A DNA stretch of 31,747 nucleotides, taken from a virus. The stretch's first letter is position 1. Every line of letters starts with the position of its first letter. The notes under the pieces were generated by a model. It was given only the letters and a program-made list of their open reading frames with translations. It was not told where the DNA came from and ran no database searches. The stretch lies in IMG/VR virus record IMGVR_UViG_3300027741_000176, positions 1 to 31,747 of that record, one strand, 5' to 3'. Made by a program: the position numbers and the translations under genes. Shown here in pieces: positions 1 to 8,141 of the stretch.

Positions 1-2
1 TT

Positions 3-86
3 CGTTGTTATATTAGCAATGCTGGATCAAATACATCCGCTTCTGTTCATGTTAACTTCAATCAGGCTGGCATGGTCGCTTTCTAA
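3..86 (+). CDS. C-terminal end of an upstream gene, probably the major capsid protein (partial)
   Basis: Frame 3 is open from the left edge and ends at TAA (84-86), giving 27 residues that close with NQAGMVAF. The start lies outside the window. The only functional clue is position: it sits directly before a P22 gp4-like connector gene, where P22-type genomes place the coat protein. The Asn/Ser/Thr-rich, beta-prone tail fits a capsid C-terminus but is not diagnostic. A different virion protein is possible. The next gene starts 17 bases later behind a GAGG ribosome-binding site. Confidence 0.45.
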   Translation, partial: RCYISNAGSNTSASVHVNFNQAGMVAF

Positions 87-103
87 TTTAAATTGAGGCA
101 AAA

Positions 104-802
104 ATGACCACCAGCGGCACATACAATTTTAATCCGTCGCTTGGCGAAGTCGTCTTGAATGCTTTTGCACGTTGCGGTGTTCGTAGGACCGCCATTATGC
201 AAGAGCATATGACGGATGCGCGGTTTGAAACCAATCTCATGTTTTCTTCTTGGGCTAACCAAGGAGTAAACCTGTGGGAGGTTGTGCAAATTTCTGTACC
301 ATTAGTGCAGGGCCAGACGACGTACACGGTCCCGCAAAAGGTTGTGATGATACTTGATGCCGTTATTCAGCAGAATACTGGCACTTCATCGCAGTTTGAC
401 CGTGTTATTATGCCTATTTCCCGCACAGAGTACAGCCAAACGCCTAATAAGTTGCAGCAAGCGCCGCCTACGGTGTTCTGGTTTGACCGTTTAATCAATC
501 CAACGGTTACGTTGTGGCCTGTTCCGGATCAATCAAATTATTATACGTTGAATTATTATGCTGTGACGCAAATTCAGGATGCTGAATTAACGGACGCACA
601 GACGGTTGACATTCCCTACCGTTGGATGGATGCCTTGGCATCTGGTTTGGCGGCACGTTTGTCGGCTATTTATGCTCCAGAACGCATGCAGATGTTGGAA
701 GCTAAAGCCCAGCAAGCGTATACGATAGCTGCTACACAGGATACGGAAAACGTTCCTTTGTATATTATGCCCGGACTTTCTGGCTACTTTAGGGTGTCGT
801 AG
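104..802 (+). CDS. P22 gp4-like head-completion / packaged-DNA stabilisation protein
   Basis: A 232-residue protein matching a family recalled from many podophages and prophages, named after P22 gp4. Such proteins form the ring below the portal that closes the head after DNA packaging. Family hallmarks visible here are the N-terminal NPSLGEVVLNAFARCG, the WANQGVNLWEV segment, the VPLVQGQTTYTVP strand, PTVFWFDR, WPVPD and the C-terminal QDTENVPLY. Its length is typical. ATG at 104 is preceded by GAGG and the stop is TAG. It lies between the probable capsid end and a zinc-ribbon virion protein, as expected for a connector. The family assignment is from memory of conserved motifs; the exact ring position is inferred. 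Confidence 0.72.
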   Translation: MTTSGTYNFNPSLGEVVLNAFARCGVRRTAIMQEHMTDARFETNLMFSSWANQGVNLWEVVQISVPLVQGQTTYTVPQKVVMILDAVIQQNTGTSSQFDRVIMPISRTEYSQTPNKLQQAPPTVFWFDRLINPTVTLWPVPDQSNYYTLNYYAVTQIQDAELTDAQTVDIPYRWMDALASGLAARLSAIYAPERMQMLEAKAQQAYTIAATQDTENVPLYIMPGLSGYFRVS

Positions 803-804
803 TC

Positions 805-1536
805 ATGGCGTACCGTCCCCACGGCCATGCCTTTGTTAATCCAAGCGCACCATCAGCATGGGGGCGGTGTGACCGTTGCGGTTTTATCTACAATCATAAA
901 GCGTTGAAATTCCAATTTGATTACCGTGGCCCGCAATTACAGAATCTACGATTTTTGGTGTGCGAAAAATGTTATGACAAGCCACAGGCTCAGTTAAAGC
1001 CTATTTTGACTACACAAGACCCGGTTCCTGTGTTGAACGCCCGCCCGGATTCGTATGACATATACAATACCAGTAATCTGGCGGAACCCGGCTTTACCAT
1101 TAACACCGCAACTGGCATTCCCGTTCCCGCTAACGTGGATTTGATTACGGAAGATGGTGTAAATCTTACGGTTCAACCTATTGGTAAGCCAGCGGACCTT
1201 GATCCAAATGCGCTAATGCCGCTCATTAACCAAACGGTTTTTAATGTTCTTTTGCCCGTAACATCTATTACGGCATTTGGAACAACTACTATCCAAGTAA
1301 CTACTTCCTCCGCACATAACCTTGTAACTGGTAGCCAAGTATCAGTTACGGGAACAACAGATAATAATGCGATGGGAATGTACAGTGTTACAGTAAGTGG
1401 ATCGCAAACCGTTTTTACATATCAAGCCAATTCTGCTATACCTTCTGGTGGACTTTTGGGGGCAAATACACGTATAGTGACTGCGTCCGTTGGTATACCG
1501 CCGCAGTACACACAAATCGTTCAGACAGGTGCGTAA
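805..1536 (+). CDS. Zinc-ribbon virion-associated protein with a C-terminal FCCH-like domain
   Basis: A 243-residue protein of a type common beside gp4-like genes in podophages; no function is established for it. Two CxxC pairs (Cys22/Cys25 and Cys53/Cys56) make a probable four-cysteine zinc ribbon in the first 60 residues, followed by a Pro-rich stretch (DPVPVLNARPD). Residues about 153-230 form a beta-rich domain with TTSSAHNLVTGSQVSVTG and a following YSVTVSG strand, which also occurs in two later virion proteins here and resembles the domain annotated as E1-FCCH-like in phage proteins. It starts two bases after the previous stop and ends immediately before the next ATG. A structural or connector role is inferred from position only. 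Confidence 0.65.
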   Translation: MAYRPHGHAFVNPSAPSAWGRCDRCGFIYNHKALKFQFDYRGPQLQNLRFLVCEKCYDKPQAQLKPILTTQDPVPVLNARPDSYDIYNTSNLAEPGFTINTATGIPVPANVDLITEDGVNLTVQPIGKPADLDPNALMPLINQTVFNVLLPVTSITAFGTTTIQVTTSSAHNLVTGSQVSVTGTTDNNAMGMYSVTVSGSQTVFTYQANSAIPSGGLLGANTRIVTASVGIPPQYTQIVQTGA

Positions 1537-4227
1537 ATGTCAAATGTTTCCATTTCAAACCTGCCTTCAACAACAGCGGCAACGGCCAACAATCAAATTC
1601 CTGCTGTTCAAAACGGTACGACTGTTTACTTAACCGTAGACCAGATTGCGCGATATACGCAGCAAACGTATCCAATCACGGGTATTACGTCAATTACTGC
1701 CCAGTCCCCACTATCAGGCGGCACTATTACGTCGTCTGGTACAATTGGTTTAACGACCAGCAGCATTGATAATACGTATCTTGCTCCTATGGCGGCAAAC
1801 ACCATTAAGGGCAACAATACTGGGTCGTCGGCCAATCCGACGGATTTAACTGTTTTAAACCTTCAAAACATGCTTGGTTTTGGGACAACCACTGCCAATA
1901 CGGTTCTTGCAAATATTACGGGAACAGGCAACGCAATGGCAGCAACGTCTGTTACGGCGTTGTTTGATAGTGCATTTACAAGCACTCAGGGTTCTATTTT
2001 ATACCGCAGCGCAACAAACTGGGTTCCTCTTGGGCCTTCTTCTGCGGGCGCTGTTCTTATTTCCGGCGGTTCAAGTGCTAATCCTTCTTGGTCTACGTTG
2101 GCTGGTTCTGGAACTGTAACAAATATTAGCACCGGAACTGGTCTTACGGGCGGACCTATTACAACATTTGGTACTATTAGTATTGCAAATACTACCGTGA
2201 CTGCGGGTTCTTATGGAACAGCCTCATCCGTTCCCTCAATTACGGTAAATGCACAGGGCCAATTAACTGCCGCATCCAATACGACAATATCTATTCCATC
2301 CTCTGCAATTAATACTGCAATCCCAAATGCCAGTTTAGCAAACAGCAGCATTACGATTAATGGAAATTCCGTTAGCTTGGGCGGGTCAACTACAATTACG
2401 GCCAGCACGACCGGAACTTTGACGCTTGGCACTGGTCTATCTGGTACGTCATTTAATGGCTCAACCAATGTGACGGCAGCGATTGCCAATACAACGGTAA
2501 CAGCTGGGTCTTATGGCGCATCTACGGCTATACCTACATTTACCGTTAATGCCCAAGGACAATTAACGGTTGCATCAACGGCGGTTGTAATTGCTCCGGC
2601 TGGTACGCTTTCCGGTACAACATTAAATTCTTCTGTTGTTTCTTCGTCTTTAACCAGCGTAGGAACGATTGGCACTGGCGTTTGGCAAGGTTCAACCGTT
2701 GGCGTTGCTTATGGCGGTACGGGCGTTACGACTTCCACGGGTTCTGGGTCAGTTGTTCTTTCAAACTCACCAACATTGGGCGCAGCATCTGCCACCAGCG
2801 TTGCAATGACAACGGGTACAATTAGCACGACGCCATCTAACGCCACAGATATTGCCAACAAAAGTTATGTTGATTCGGTTGCTAACGGCATTAACTTCCA
2901 CCCCGCCTGTAACTACGCAAGTACAGCCGACCTTGGTTCCGTAACATATAACAATGGCTCATCTGGTGTTGGCGCTACCTTAACAAATGCTGGCGCACAG
3001 GCTGCTTTGGTTATTGACGGCCATACGTTTACGTCCACTGACGTTACCAATGCTGTGCGTATTTTGCTTAAAAACGAAAGCAACGGCGCGTATAACGGTA
3101 TTTATGTCCTAACTAATCAAGGTTCTGGATCAACCAACTGGTCCATGATCCGCGCAACGGACTACGATACCAGCGGCACTGGCACTAACGAAATTGATCA
3201 AGGCGATTTTGTTTACGTCATTTCTGGCACGGCCAACACCAATACCTCTTGGGTTCAACAAACGCCGCTTCCTATTACGGTCGGCACGACAGCACTTGTT
3301 TGGGTTCAGTTTGGTTCGTCAGCCACATACACTGCTGGAACTGGCCTTACGCTTTCGTCCAACCAATTTAGCATTACCAATACGGCGGTAACGGCAAATT
3401 CCTACGGTTCGTCTACCGCCATTCCTACATTTACGGTCAACGCACAGGGTCAGCTTACTGCGGTTTCAACCGCAGCAGTCATTGCACCAGCCGGAACACT
3501 TTCTGGCACAACACTTAATTCCACGGTTGTTTCATCCTCACTTACCAGCGTCGGCACCATTGGAACTGGCGTTTGGCAAGGGACAACTATTGGCGCAACC
3601 TATGGCGGAACGGGCCAAACATCTTACACCGTTGGTGACTTGTTGTATGCTTCTACGACAACTGCCCTTTCTAAATTGGCGGCTGTTTCTACGGGTCAAG
3701 TGTTAGTTTCGGCTGGTACGGGTACGGCTCCAGCTTATTCTGCCACACCAAGTGTTACATCCATAACGGCTCCATCTGTATACGGCGGAACGGGTACGGG
3801 TTCGTCACTTACCTTGCAGTCAACAACGGGCGTTGGCGCCACCGACTCCATTGTAATGAAGGTGGGCAATAACGGCGCTGTGACGGCCCTGTCTATTGCT
3901 ACAACGGGCATTGTGTCATTCCCGACAACTGGCGCAATTGTCCTTCCCGCCAGCACAACGGGCAACCAACCAACGGGCCAAACTGGCATGTTGCGGTTTA
4001 ACACCACAACGACATCGTTTGAGGGTTATAATGGCTCTGCTTGGGGCGCTATCGGGGGCGGCGCAACGGGCGGCGGAACTGATGCAATTTTCTGGAATAA
4101 TGGGCAGACAGTCAATACATCTTATAGTATACCTGCTTCAACAAACGCTGGCACATTTGGTCCAGTTTCCGTTTCTTCCTCTGCCGTCGTTACCATTCCG
4201 TCTTCAAGCACTTGGACAATTGTATGA
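1537..4227 (+). CDS. Large repetitive tail fibre / adhesin protein
   Basis: An 896-residue protein dominated by Gly, Ser, Thr, Ala and Asn, as in fibrous phage adhesins. The N-terminus (SNVSISNLPSTTAA) is probably the virion-attachment end. The body carries three copies of a SYG...TVNAQGQLT beta repeat (residues about 218, 318 and 615), the last two inside a 79-residue duplication. Between these copies is a fibre domain with NKSYVDSVANGINFHPAC and NGIYVLTN. Residues about 808-840 (GQTGMLRFNTTT, YNGSAWG) recur in the gene at 8138. The last 45 residues form a C-terminal module shared with the genes at 4751 and 9201. It probably binds host surface glycans. ATG follows the previous TAA with no gap, and TGA overlaps the next start (ATGA). 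No catalytic motif is visible. Confidence 0.8.
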   Translation: MSNVSISNLPSTTAATANNQIPAVQNGTTVYLTVDQIARYTQQTYPITGITSITAQSPLSGGTITSSGTIGLTTSSIDNTYLAPMAANTIKGNNTGSSANPTDLTVLNLQNMLGFGTTTANTVLANITGTGNAMAATSVTALFDSAFTSTQGSILYRSATNWVPLGPSSAGAVLISGGSSANPSWSTLAGSGTVTNISTGTGLTGGPITTFGTISIANTTVTAGSYGTASSVPSITVNAQGQLTAASNTTISIPSSAINTAIPNASLANSSITINGNSVSLGGSTTITASTTGTLTLGTGLSGTSFNGSTNVTAAIANTTVTAGSYGASTAIPTFTVNAQGQLTVASTAVVIAPAGTLSGTTLNSSVVSSSLTSVGTIGTGVWQGSTVGVAYGGTGVTTSTGSGSVVLSNSPTLGAASATSVAMTTGTISTTPSNATDIANKSYVDSVANGINFHPACNYASTADLGSVTYNNGSSGVGATLTNAGAQAALVIDGHTFTSTDVTNAVRILLKNESNGAYNGIYVLTNQGSGSTNWSMIRATDYDTSGTGTNEIDQGDFVYVISGTANTNTSWVQQTPLPITVGTTALVWVQFGSSATYTAGTGLTLSSNQFSITNTAVTANSYGSSTAIPTFTVNAQGQLTAVSTAAVIAPAGTLSGTTLNSTVVSSSLTSVGTIGTGVWQGTTIGATYGGTGQTSYTVGDLLYASTTTALSKLAAVSTGQVLVSAGTGTAPAYSATPSVTSITAPSVYGGTGTGSSLTLQSTTGVGATDSIVMKVGNNGAVTALSIATTGIVSFPTTGAIVLPASTTGNQPTGQTGMLRFNTTTTSFEGYNGSAWGAIGGGATGGGTDAIFWNNGQTVNTSYSIPASTNAGTFGPVSVSSSAVVTIPSSSTWTIV
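2188..2277 (+). repeat. Fibre repeat, copy 1 (30 codons, partial)
   Basis: In-frame unit within the 896-residue fibre gene, beginning NTTVTAGSYG and ending QGQLTAAS. It matches the first 30 codons of the longer repeats at 2488 and 3379 and lies exactly 300 bases before the first of them. It then diverges into a different sequence. Confidence 0.8.
2488..2724 (+). repeat. Fibre repeat, copy 2 (79 codons)
   Basis: In-frame 237-base unit running from NTTVTAGSYG to AYGGTG. It aligns without gaps to the unit at 3379-3615, with 68 of 79 residues identical by eye. Many codons differ at the third position, so the duplication is not recent or has been edited. Confidence 0.85.
3379..3615 (+). repeat. 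Fibre repeat, copy 3 (79 codons)
   Basis: In-frame 237-base unit running from NTAVTANSYG to TYGGTG, a gap-free match to the unit at 2488-2724 and starting 891 bases after it. The pair brackets the conserved fibre domain at about 2830-3330. Confidence 0.85.
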
Positions 4228-4751
4228 GGTATTACACTTACACACATGCCTCTCCTGATGGCAAAGTTTTTTACGTTGGCAAAGGAACGGGTCACCGGGC
4301 TTTTTCTATGGGTAAACGGTCTTGGATTTGGCGGGAAGTGTTTGAACAACAAAATGGTATACTTATTCAAATTGTTTCACGTTTTGAAACAGAAAAAGAA
4401 GCCTTTAACCATGAAATGGCATTAATTGAATATTATAAAGAACAAGGTTGCAAATTAGTCAATTTGTCAGAAGGCGGTCCGGGGCCATTAGGATTTATAC
4501 AGTCAGAAAAAACCCGTTCATTAAAACGTGATAAACTGCTTGGTTTTAAACATAAGGATATTGTTTGCCCTAATTGTGGTAAAACTGGCGGAGAAACTTC
4601 TATGAAGCGTTGGCACTTTGATAAGTGCAGAGGATTAAAGATTTACAAATCCCGCGCCACGGTAAACGGCAAACGTGTATTTCTTGGAAATTACGCTACC
4701 AAAGAAGAAGCTAACGTGGTAAAAGAACGATATTTAGCGGAGTTGGTTTAA
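4224..4751 (+). CDS. GIY-YIG homing endonuclease with zinc-finger and AP2/NUMOD-like DNA-binding tail
   Basis: A 175-residue free-standing endonuclease. The catalytic domain (residues 1-90) has the paired motif as YTY (4-6) and YVGKG (17-21), followed by His24/Arg25, the metal-binding Glu region HEMALIEYY (63-71) and VNLSEGGPG (79-87). The specificity tail has a Cys115/Cys118/His131/Cys135 zinc finger (CPNCG) and a final segment with RATVNGKRVFLGNYATKEEA, like the AP2/NUMOD modules of HNH and GIY-YIG homing enzymes. An ATG 12 bases upstream is possible, but the ATGA overlap with the fibre stop favours 4224. The gene looks AT-richer than its neighbours and splits a fibre cassette, consistent with acquisition as a mobile nuclease. 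Its cleavage target is unknown. Confidence 0.85.
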   Translation: MRYYTYTHASPDGKVFYVGKGTGHRAFSMGKRSWIWREVFEQQNGILIQIVSRFETEKEAFNHEMALIEYYKEQGCKLVNLSEGGPGPLGFIQSEKTRSLKRDKLLGFKHKDIVCPNCGKTGGETSMKRWHFDKCRGLKIYKSRATVNGKRVFLGNYATKEEANVVKERYLAELV

Positions 4752-5038
4752 TGGGTAGTTTAGCACTTAACGGCGCAACATCAGGTCAAGTCACGATTTC
4801 CCCACCATCTGTGGCGGGAACGCAGACGCAGACCTTGCAAGCCGCCTCTGGTACAATTCCTTTAATTAACTCATCCGGCGCTATAGTGAATACTGGCCCG
4901 TTTTATGTTAACTATCAAACCGTATCAACTTCGTATACTATACCATCTGGATATAGCGCCGTATCAGCAGGGCCAATTTCTGTGTCCTCTGGTGTGGCGG
5001 TTACGGTTCCCGGCGGTAGCAAGTGGGTGGTTCTCTAA
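4751..5038 (+). CDS. Short fibre-type protein with shared N- and C-terminal modules
   Basis: A 95-residue protein that is almost entirely two shared modules. The N-terminal LNGATSGQVTISPPSVAG matches the start of the gene at 5706. The C-terminal half (NYQTVSTSYTIP ... AGPISVSSGVAVTVPGGSKW) matches the C-termini of the fibres at 1537 and 9201. It resembles a minimal fibre, an attachment module joined to a tip or trimerisation module, or the leftover of a larger fibre after recombination. It overlaps the nuclease stop as TAATG and the next gene in the same way. Its role in the virion is inferred. Confidence 0.7.
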   Translation: MGSLALNGATSGQVTISPPSVAGTQTQTLQAASGTIPLINSSGAIVNTGPFYVNYQTVSTSYTIPSGYSAVSAGPISVSSGVAVTVPGGSKWVVL

Positions 5039-5709
5039 TGGCTACGATCCTTAACGCATCAACTTCATCCGGTCTTGTAGCCACTGCGGATAACAGTGGC
5101 ATTATCCAATTGCAGACCAACGGAACCAATACAATCAACGTCGCTACGACAGGGTTAACGACAATTGCATATAACGGCGCAAACGCTGGTTTGATTCCGG
5201 GGCAGCAAATTTATGTCACCAATTCTGGGTATGTTGGGTCAAATTCATCTTCTGCGCAAAGCATTTTTGGTGTGGGTGTAACTCTTTCTGCGTCAACGCA
5301 ATATGCATTTGATATGGCTTTTGTTTTATCAAAAACCGCCGGAACAACATCACACACATTAGCACTTGGTTTTGGCGGCGGAACAGCAACATTTAATAAT
5401 TTTCTATGCCAAGGACTTTGGAATAGCACAGGCAGTGCATTTTTGTCTGGTAATAATGCGGGTGCAAATTCACTTGCTCTTAATGTTACAACATCAACTG
5501 TTATATCAGGGGCGCAAACAAGCGCTGCATTAAGTTTGTACTTTGTAATAAATGGCATTGTTTCTATTAACGCTGGCGGCACATTTATTCCGCAATATAC
5601 GCTTTCAGCCGCTCCCGGCGGAGCCTATACAACTTATTCTGGGTCATACATGAGAATTTACCCACTTGCGGCATCTGGTTCTAACGTATCAATAGGAACA
5701 TGGGCATGA
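5038..5709 (+). CDS. Tail fibre-like protein
   Basis: A 223-residue Ser/Thr/Gly/Ala-rich, beta-predicted protein. An initial ATILNASTSSGLVATADNSG segment leads into QLQTNGTNTINVATTG, a feature of fibre N-termini seen in many phages. The C-terminal part contains GGTFIPQYTLSAAPGGAY followed by MRIYPLA, which I recognise as a conserved fibre domain of unknown ligand. An in-frame ATG at 5023 would extend it, but 5038 overlaps the previous stop as TAATG, the pattern throughout this operon. It ends at TGA 5707-5709 inside the next gene's start. A virion-surface location is inferred. Confidence 0.7.
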   Translation: MATILNASTSSGLVATADNSGIIQLQTNGTNTINVATTGLTTIAYNGANAGLIPGQQIYVTNSGYVGSNSSSAQSIFGVGVTLSASTQYAFDMAFVLSKTAGTTSHTLALGFGGGTATFNNFLCQGLWNSTGSAFLSGNNAGANSLALNVTTSTVISGAQTSAALSLYFVINGIVSINAGGTFIPQYTLSAAPGGAYTTYSGSYMRIYPLAASGSNVSIGTWA

Positions 5710-6218
5710 GCAGTATAACCCTTAACGGCGACACAAGCGGCTCAGTACAGATATTGGTTCCAGCAGTAGCGGGGAGCAACCAAGTAACGATTGCTGCACA
5801 GACGGGGACGCTTAATGCGGCGGGTCCAGCGTTTTCGTATTACCAAAGTGTTGCGTCCAGCTTGACATCCGCCGCCTATAGCAAAGTAACTTTTACATCG
5901 TCTGAATTTGACACCACTGGTGGTATGTATTCTTCTTCCCGTTTTACCCCTACTGTGGCGGGGTATTATCAAATTTCAGCGGGTATTTATGCAACCAATG
6001 CGGCCACTATTGTTCCCGCTATTTATAAAAACGGTTCTGGATGGAAACAAGGATCACAATCAGCAACCAACCAACAATCGTCGGTAAGCGCATTAGTGTT
6101 TCTTAATGGCTCTTCTGACTATGTTGAAATTTATGCTTATAATTCAGCAGCAACACAAAATACAGTGGCTGGCTCTGCTTTAACGTATTTTCAAGGTTGC
6201 TTATTGAGGGGCGCATAA
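5706..6218 (+). CDS. Fibre-type protein with a C1q/TNF-like jelly-roll domain
   Basis: A 170-residue protein. Residues 1-25 (SSITLNGDTSGSVQILVP) are the attachment-like module shared with the gene at 4751. From about residue 40 to the end the order of segments resembles a C1q-like head: FSYYQSVASS, the YSKVTFTSSEFDTTGG strand, FTPTVAGYYQISAGIY, then SVSALVFLNGSSDYVEIY. C1q-like heads form trimers and often bind glycans or proteins, so this is a candidate receptor-binding tip. An ATG six bases upstream exists; 5706 is chosen for its ATGA overlap with the previous stop and because the protein start then matches the 4751 gene. Confidence 0.7.
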   Translation: MSSITLNGDTSGSVQILVPAVAGSNQVTIAAQTGTLNAAGPAFSYYQSVASSLTSAAYSKVTFTSSEFDTTGGMYSSSRFTPTVAGYYQISAGIYATNAATIVPAIYKNGSGWKQGSQSATNQQSSVSALVFLNGSSDYVEIYAYNSAATQNTVAGSALTYFQGCLLRGA

Positions 6219-6219
6219 C

Positions 6220-6780
6220 ATGACCGTAATCGTAGACGGAACCAATGGCGTATCTACCCCGTTTGTAACAAGCACGGGATCAGTGGCTTATACATCTGGG
6301 CAAACTTATGCGGGGGCGTTGGCGTCAGGAACCGCTCAATCCACTGCGTCCGGTACAGGATTTACATTTACCGGAATCCCATCTTATGTGAAGCGCATCA
6401 CTTTTATTTTTAACGCTGTAGCAACAAGCGGATCAAGCCAATTTCTTGTTAGGATTGGTAGCGGTTCATTGACAACCAGTGGGTATGCGTCGCAATCATC
6501 TTACGTTTATTCAGCAGTTGGTACAACCAATTCAACAGCCGGGTTTGCTGTTTTTCATGATAGTTCAACTTATACCGTTTCTGGAAATATGATTTTAACT
6601 AACGTATCCGGCAACAATTGGGTTTCTTCTTTTACAGGCTTTAATAGTACTGGCACAACTTATTGTATTTTTGGCGGCGGATACGTTTCGTTGTCTGGAA
6701 CATTAGATAGAATTGCGCTTAATACGGTTAATGGCACTGACACGTTCAATGCTGGCTCTGTCAACATCATTTATGAGTAA
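6220..6780 (+). CDS. Tail fibre-like protein
   Basis: A 186-residue protein starting TVIVDGTNGVSTP, an N-terminal attachment-type motif also seen in shorter form at 8138 (NGQNGETFP). The rest is a beta-rich domain with TGIPSYVKRITFIFNAV near residue 50 and a C-terminal LDRIALNTVNGTDTFNAG then VNIIYE. That C-terminal signature recurs in many fibre proteins of phages from aquatic and soil proteobacteria (recalled). The stop codon is separated by one base from the preceding gene's stop-start junction. Ligand unknown. Confidence 0.72.
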   Translation: MTVIVDGTNGVSTPFVTSTGSVAYTSGQTYAGALASGTAQSTASGTGFTFTGIPSYVKRITFIFNAVATSGSSQFLVRIGSGSLTTSGYASQSSYVYSAVGTTNSTAGFAVFHDSSTYTVSGNMILTNVSGNNWVSSFTGFNSTGTTYCIFGGGYVSLSGTLDRIALNTVNGTDTFNAGSVNIIYE

Positions 6781-6783
6781 ATC

Positions 6784-7965
6784 ATGGTCGCTACATTAAA
6801 CACCACCGTCATCCAGAACGCCTCATCCTCCACCGCCAACCTTACGTTGGACACGGCAGGTAACGTCACAGGCGGCGCAAACCTTGTTGCTACGGGTATG
6901 CCGTATGGGTCGTCGTCGTTTCTGCGGAACCGTATTATCAATGGGAATATGGTGATTGATCAGCGGAATAGTGGGGCTGCGGTTTCTTTAAGTGCAGCGG
7001 GTACTTTTACCGTTGATCGTTGGCGTTCTGGTTCAAACGGAACTTGGACATCTGCTATATTTTCTGCCCAACAGAACAAAGGTTCCGTAACTCTTCCCGC
7101 TGGTTTTACTAACTATATAGGCATCCAAACAACAACTGCTGACTCTACTTTAACAAGCGGTACAGCATATGAATTTACTCAGCCGATTGAAGGGTTTAAT
7201 GTTAGCGATTTGGCTTGGGGTACAGCAAACGCCAAAACTGTAACGCTTTCATTTTTGGTTTATTCAAATCTTACTGGAACTTTTGGTGGTTCTATTTGTA
7301 ATAGTGCCGTAAACAGGTTTTACCCTTTTTCATTTACAATTTCCTCCGCAAATACTTGGACGACAATCAACGTCACTATTGTTGGAGATACGACCGGAAC
7401 TTGGTTAACAACTAACGGCGTTGGCCTATATGTTCGTTATTCTTTGGGAGCGGCATCCAATTTACTTGGAGCAGCAGGTTCTTGGACAGGTACAACATAT
7501 GTTGGAGTAACAGGCCAACAACAGATTTCCGCATCTACGTCCAATTATATTTACATCACAAGCGTTCAGCTTGAACAAGGCTCTGTAGCCACACCATTTG
7601 AACGGCCATTATACAGCAAGCAGTTGGCTGATTGTCAGCGGTATCTTCCTGTTCAACAATTACTAAATGGTCAACAAACTCAATTTTTGGGTATGTGTAC
7701 GTCTACAACAACAGCTTATTTTAATATTCCGTTTTCTGTTACTGCCCGTGTTGCCCCAACTGGTTTTGTTTTAACGGCTGGTTCATTATTTCCCGCGAAT
7801 GCAAGTGGAGCCTCTACCGCAAACGGAACTGCTTCATTTAACACAGCTCAAACAACTCAGGGACAAATAGTTATAAATTCTGCATCTGGTTTGGTTGCTG
7901 GAAATGCAACATTTCTTTACCCAAATAACAATGCAACGCTTTATTGGACAGGGTGTGAATTATGA
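6784..7965 (+). CDS. Tail fibre protein with carbohydrate-binding-module-like domain
   Basis: A 393-residue fibre protein. The N-terminal 45 residues contain LTLDTAGNVTG, then FLRNRIINGNMVIDQRNSG, a signature common in phage fibres just before a jelly-roll, CBM-like domain. The body continues with FTVDRWRSG (about residue 75) and beta-rich sequence, ending in the conserved SVQLEQGSVATPFERP (about 255-275) followed by LADCQRYLP. The last 100 residues form a distinct Gly/Ser/Thr-rich tip. The order matches known fibres that carry a sugar-binding domain and a variable tip, so it is a strong receptor-binding candidate. Its TGA overlaps the ATG of the next small gene. Confidence 0.78.
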   Translation: MVATLNTTVIQNASSSTANLTLDTAGNVTGGANLVATGMPYGSSSFLRNRIINGNMVIDQRNSGAAVSLSAAGTFTVDRWRSGSNGTWTSAIFSAQQNKGSVTLPAGFTNYIGIQTTTADSTLTSGTAYEFTQPIEGFNVSDLAWGTANAKTVTLSFLVYSNLTGTFGGSICNSAVNRFYPFSFTISSANTWTTINVTIVGDTTGTWLTTNGVGLYVRYSLGAASNLLGAAGSWTGTTYVGVTGQQQISASTSNYIYITSVQLEQGSVATPFERPLYSKQLADCQRYLPVQQLLNGQQTQFLGMCTSTTTAYFNIPFSVTARVAPTGFVLTAGSLFPANASGASTANGTASFNTAQTTQGQIVINSASGLVAGNATFLYPNNNATLYWTGCEL

Positions 7966-8141
7966 TTGATTCAGATTGGCAAATTGTCCCTAATACAAAC
8001 AATCCAGTTGTAAATAGAATTTTACAAGATGGTAGGACTGAAAGCCGCCTTGTATCTTCATTTACACCAGATGATCCTGACTACGCCGCCATTATGCAGC
8101 TTGTTGCAGAAGGCAAACTTACCATTGGAGCCGCAGAATGA
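7962..8141 (+). CDS. Small fibre-associated protein of 59 residues
   Basis: A short open frame that fills the only apparent gap in the fibre cassette and is tied to both neighbours by ATGA overlaps (7962 and 8138), strong evidence that it is translated. It begins MIDSDWQIVPNTNN and contains NRILQDGRTESRLVSS and TPDDPDYAA, ending with a short acidic tail. Small proteins with a PDDPDY segment are recalled downstream of tail fibres in other phages; a fibre assembly or chaperone role is possible but unproven. No membrane segment or signal peptide is visible. Confidence 0.65.
   Translation: MIDSDWQIVPNTNNPVVNRILQDGRTESRLVSSFTPDDPDYAAIMQLVAEGKLTIGAAE

Noticed and set aside
1626-4007. Long open frames on the minus strand through the fibre gene
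   Set aside because: They are Val/Pro/Ala-rich complements of a Gly/Thr/Asn repeat gene, have no ribosome-binding sites and no recognisable motifs.
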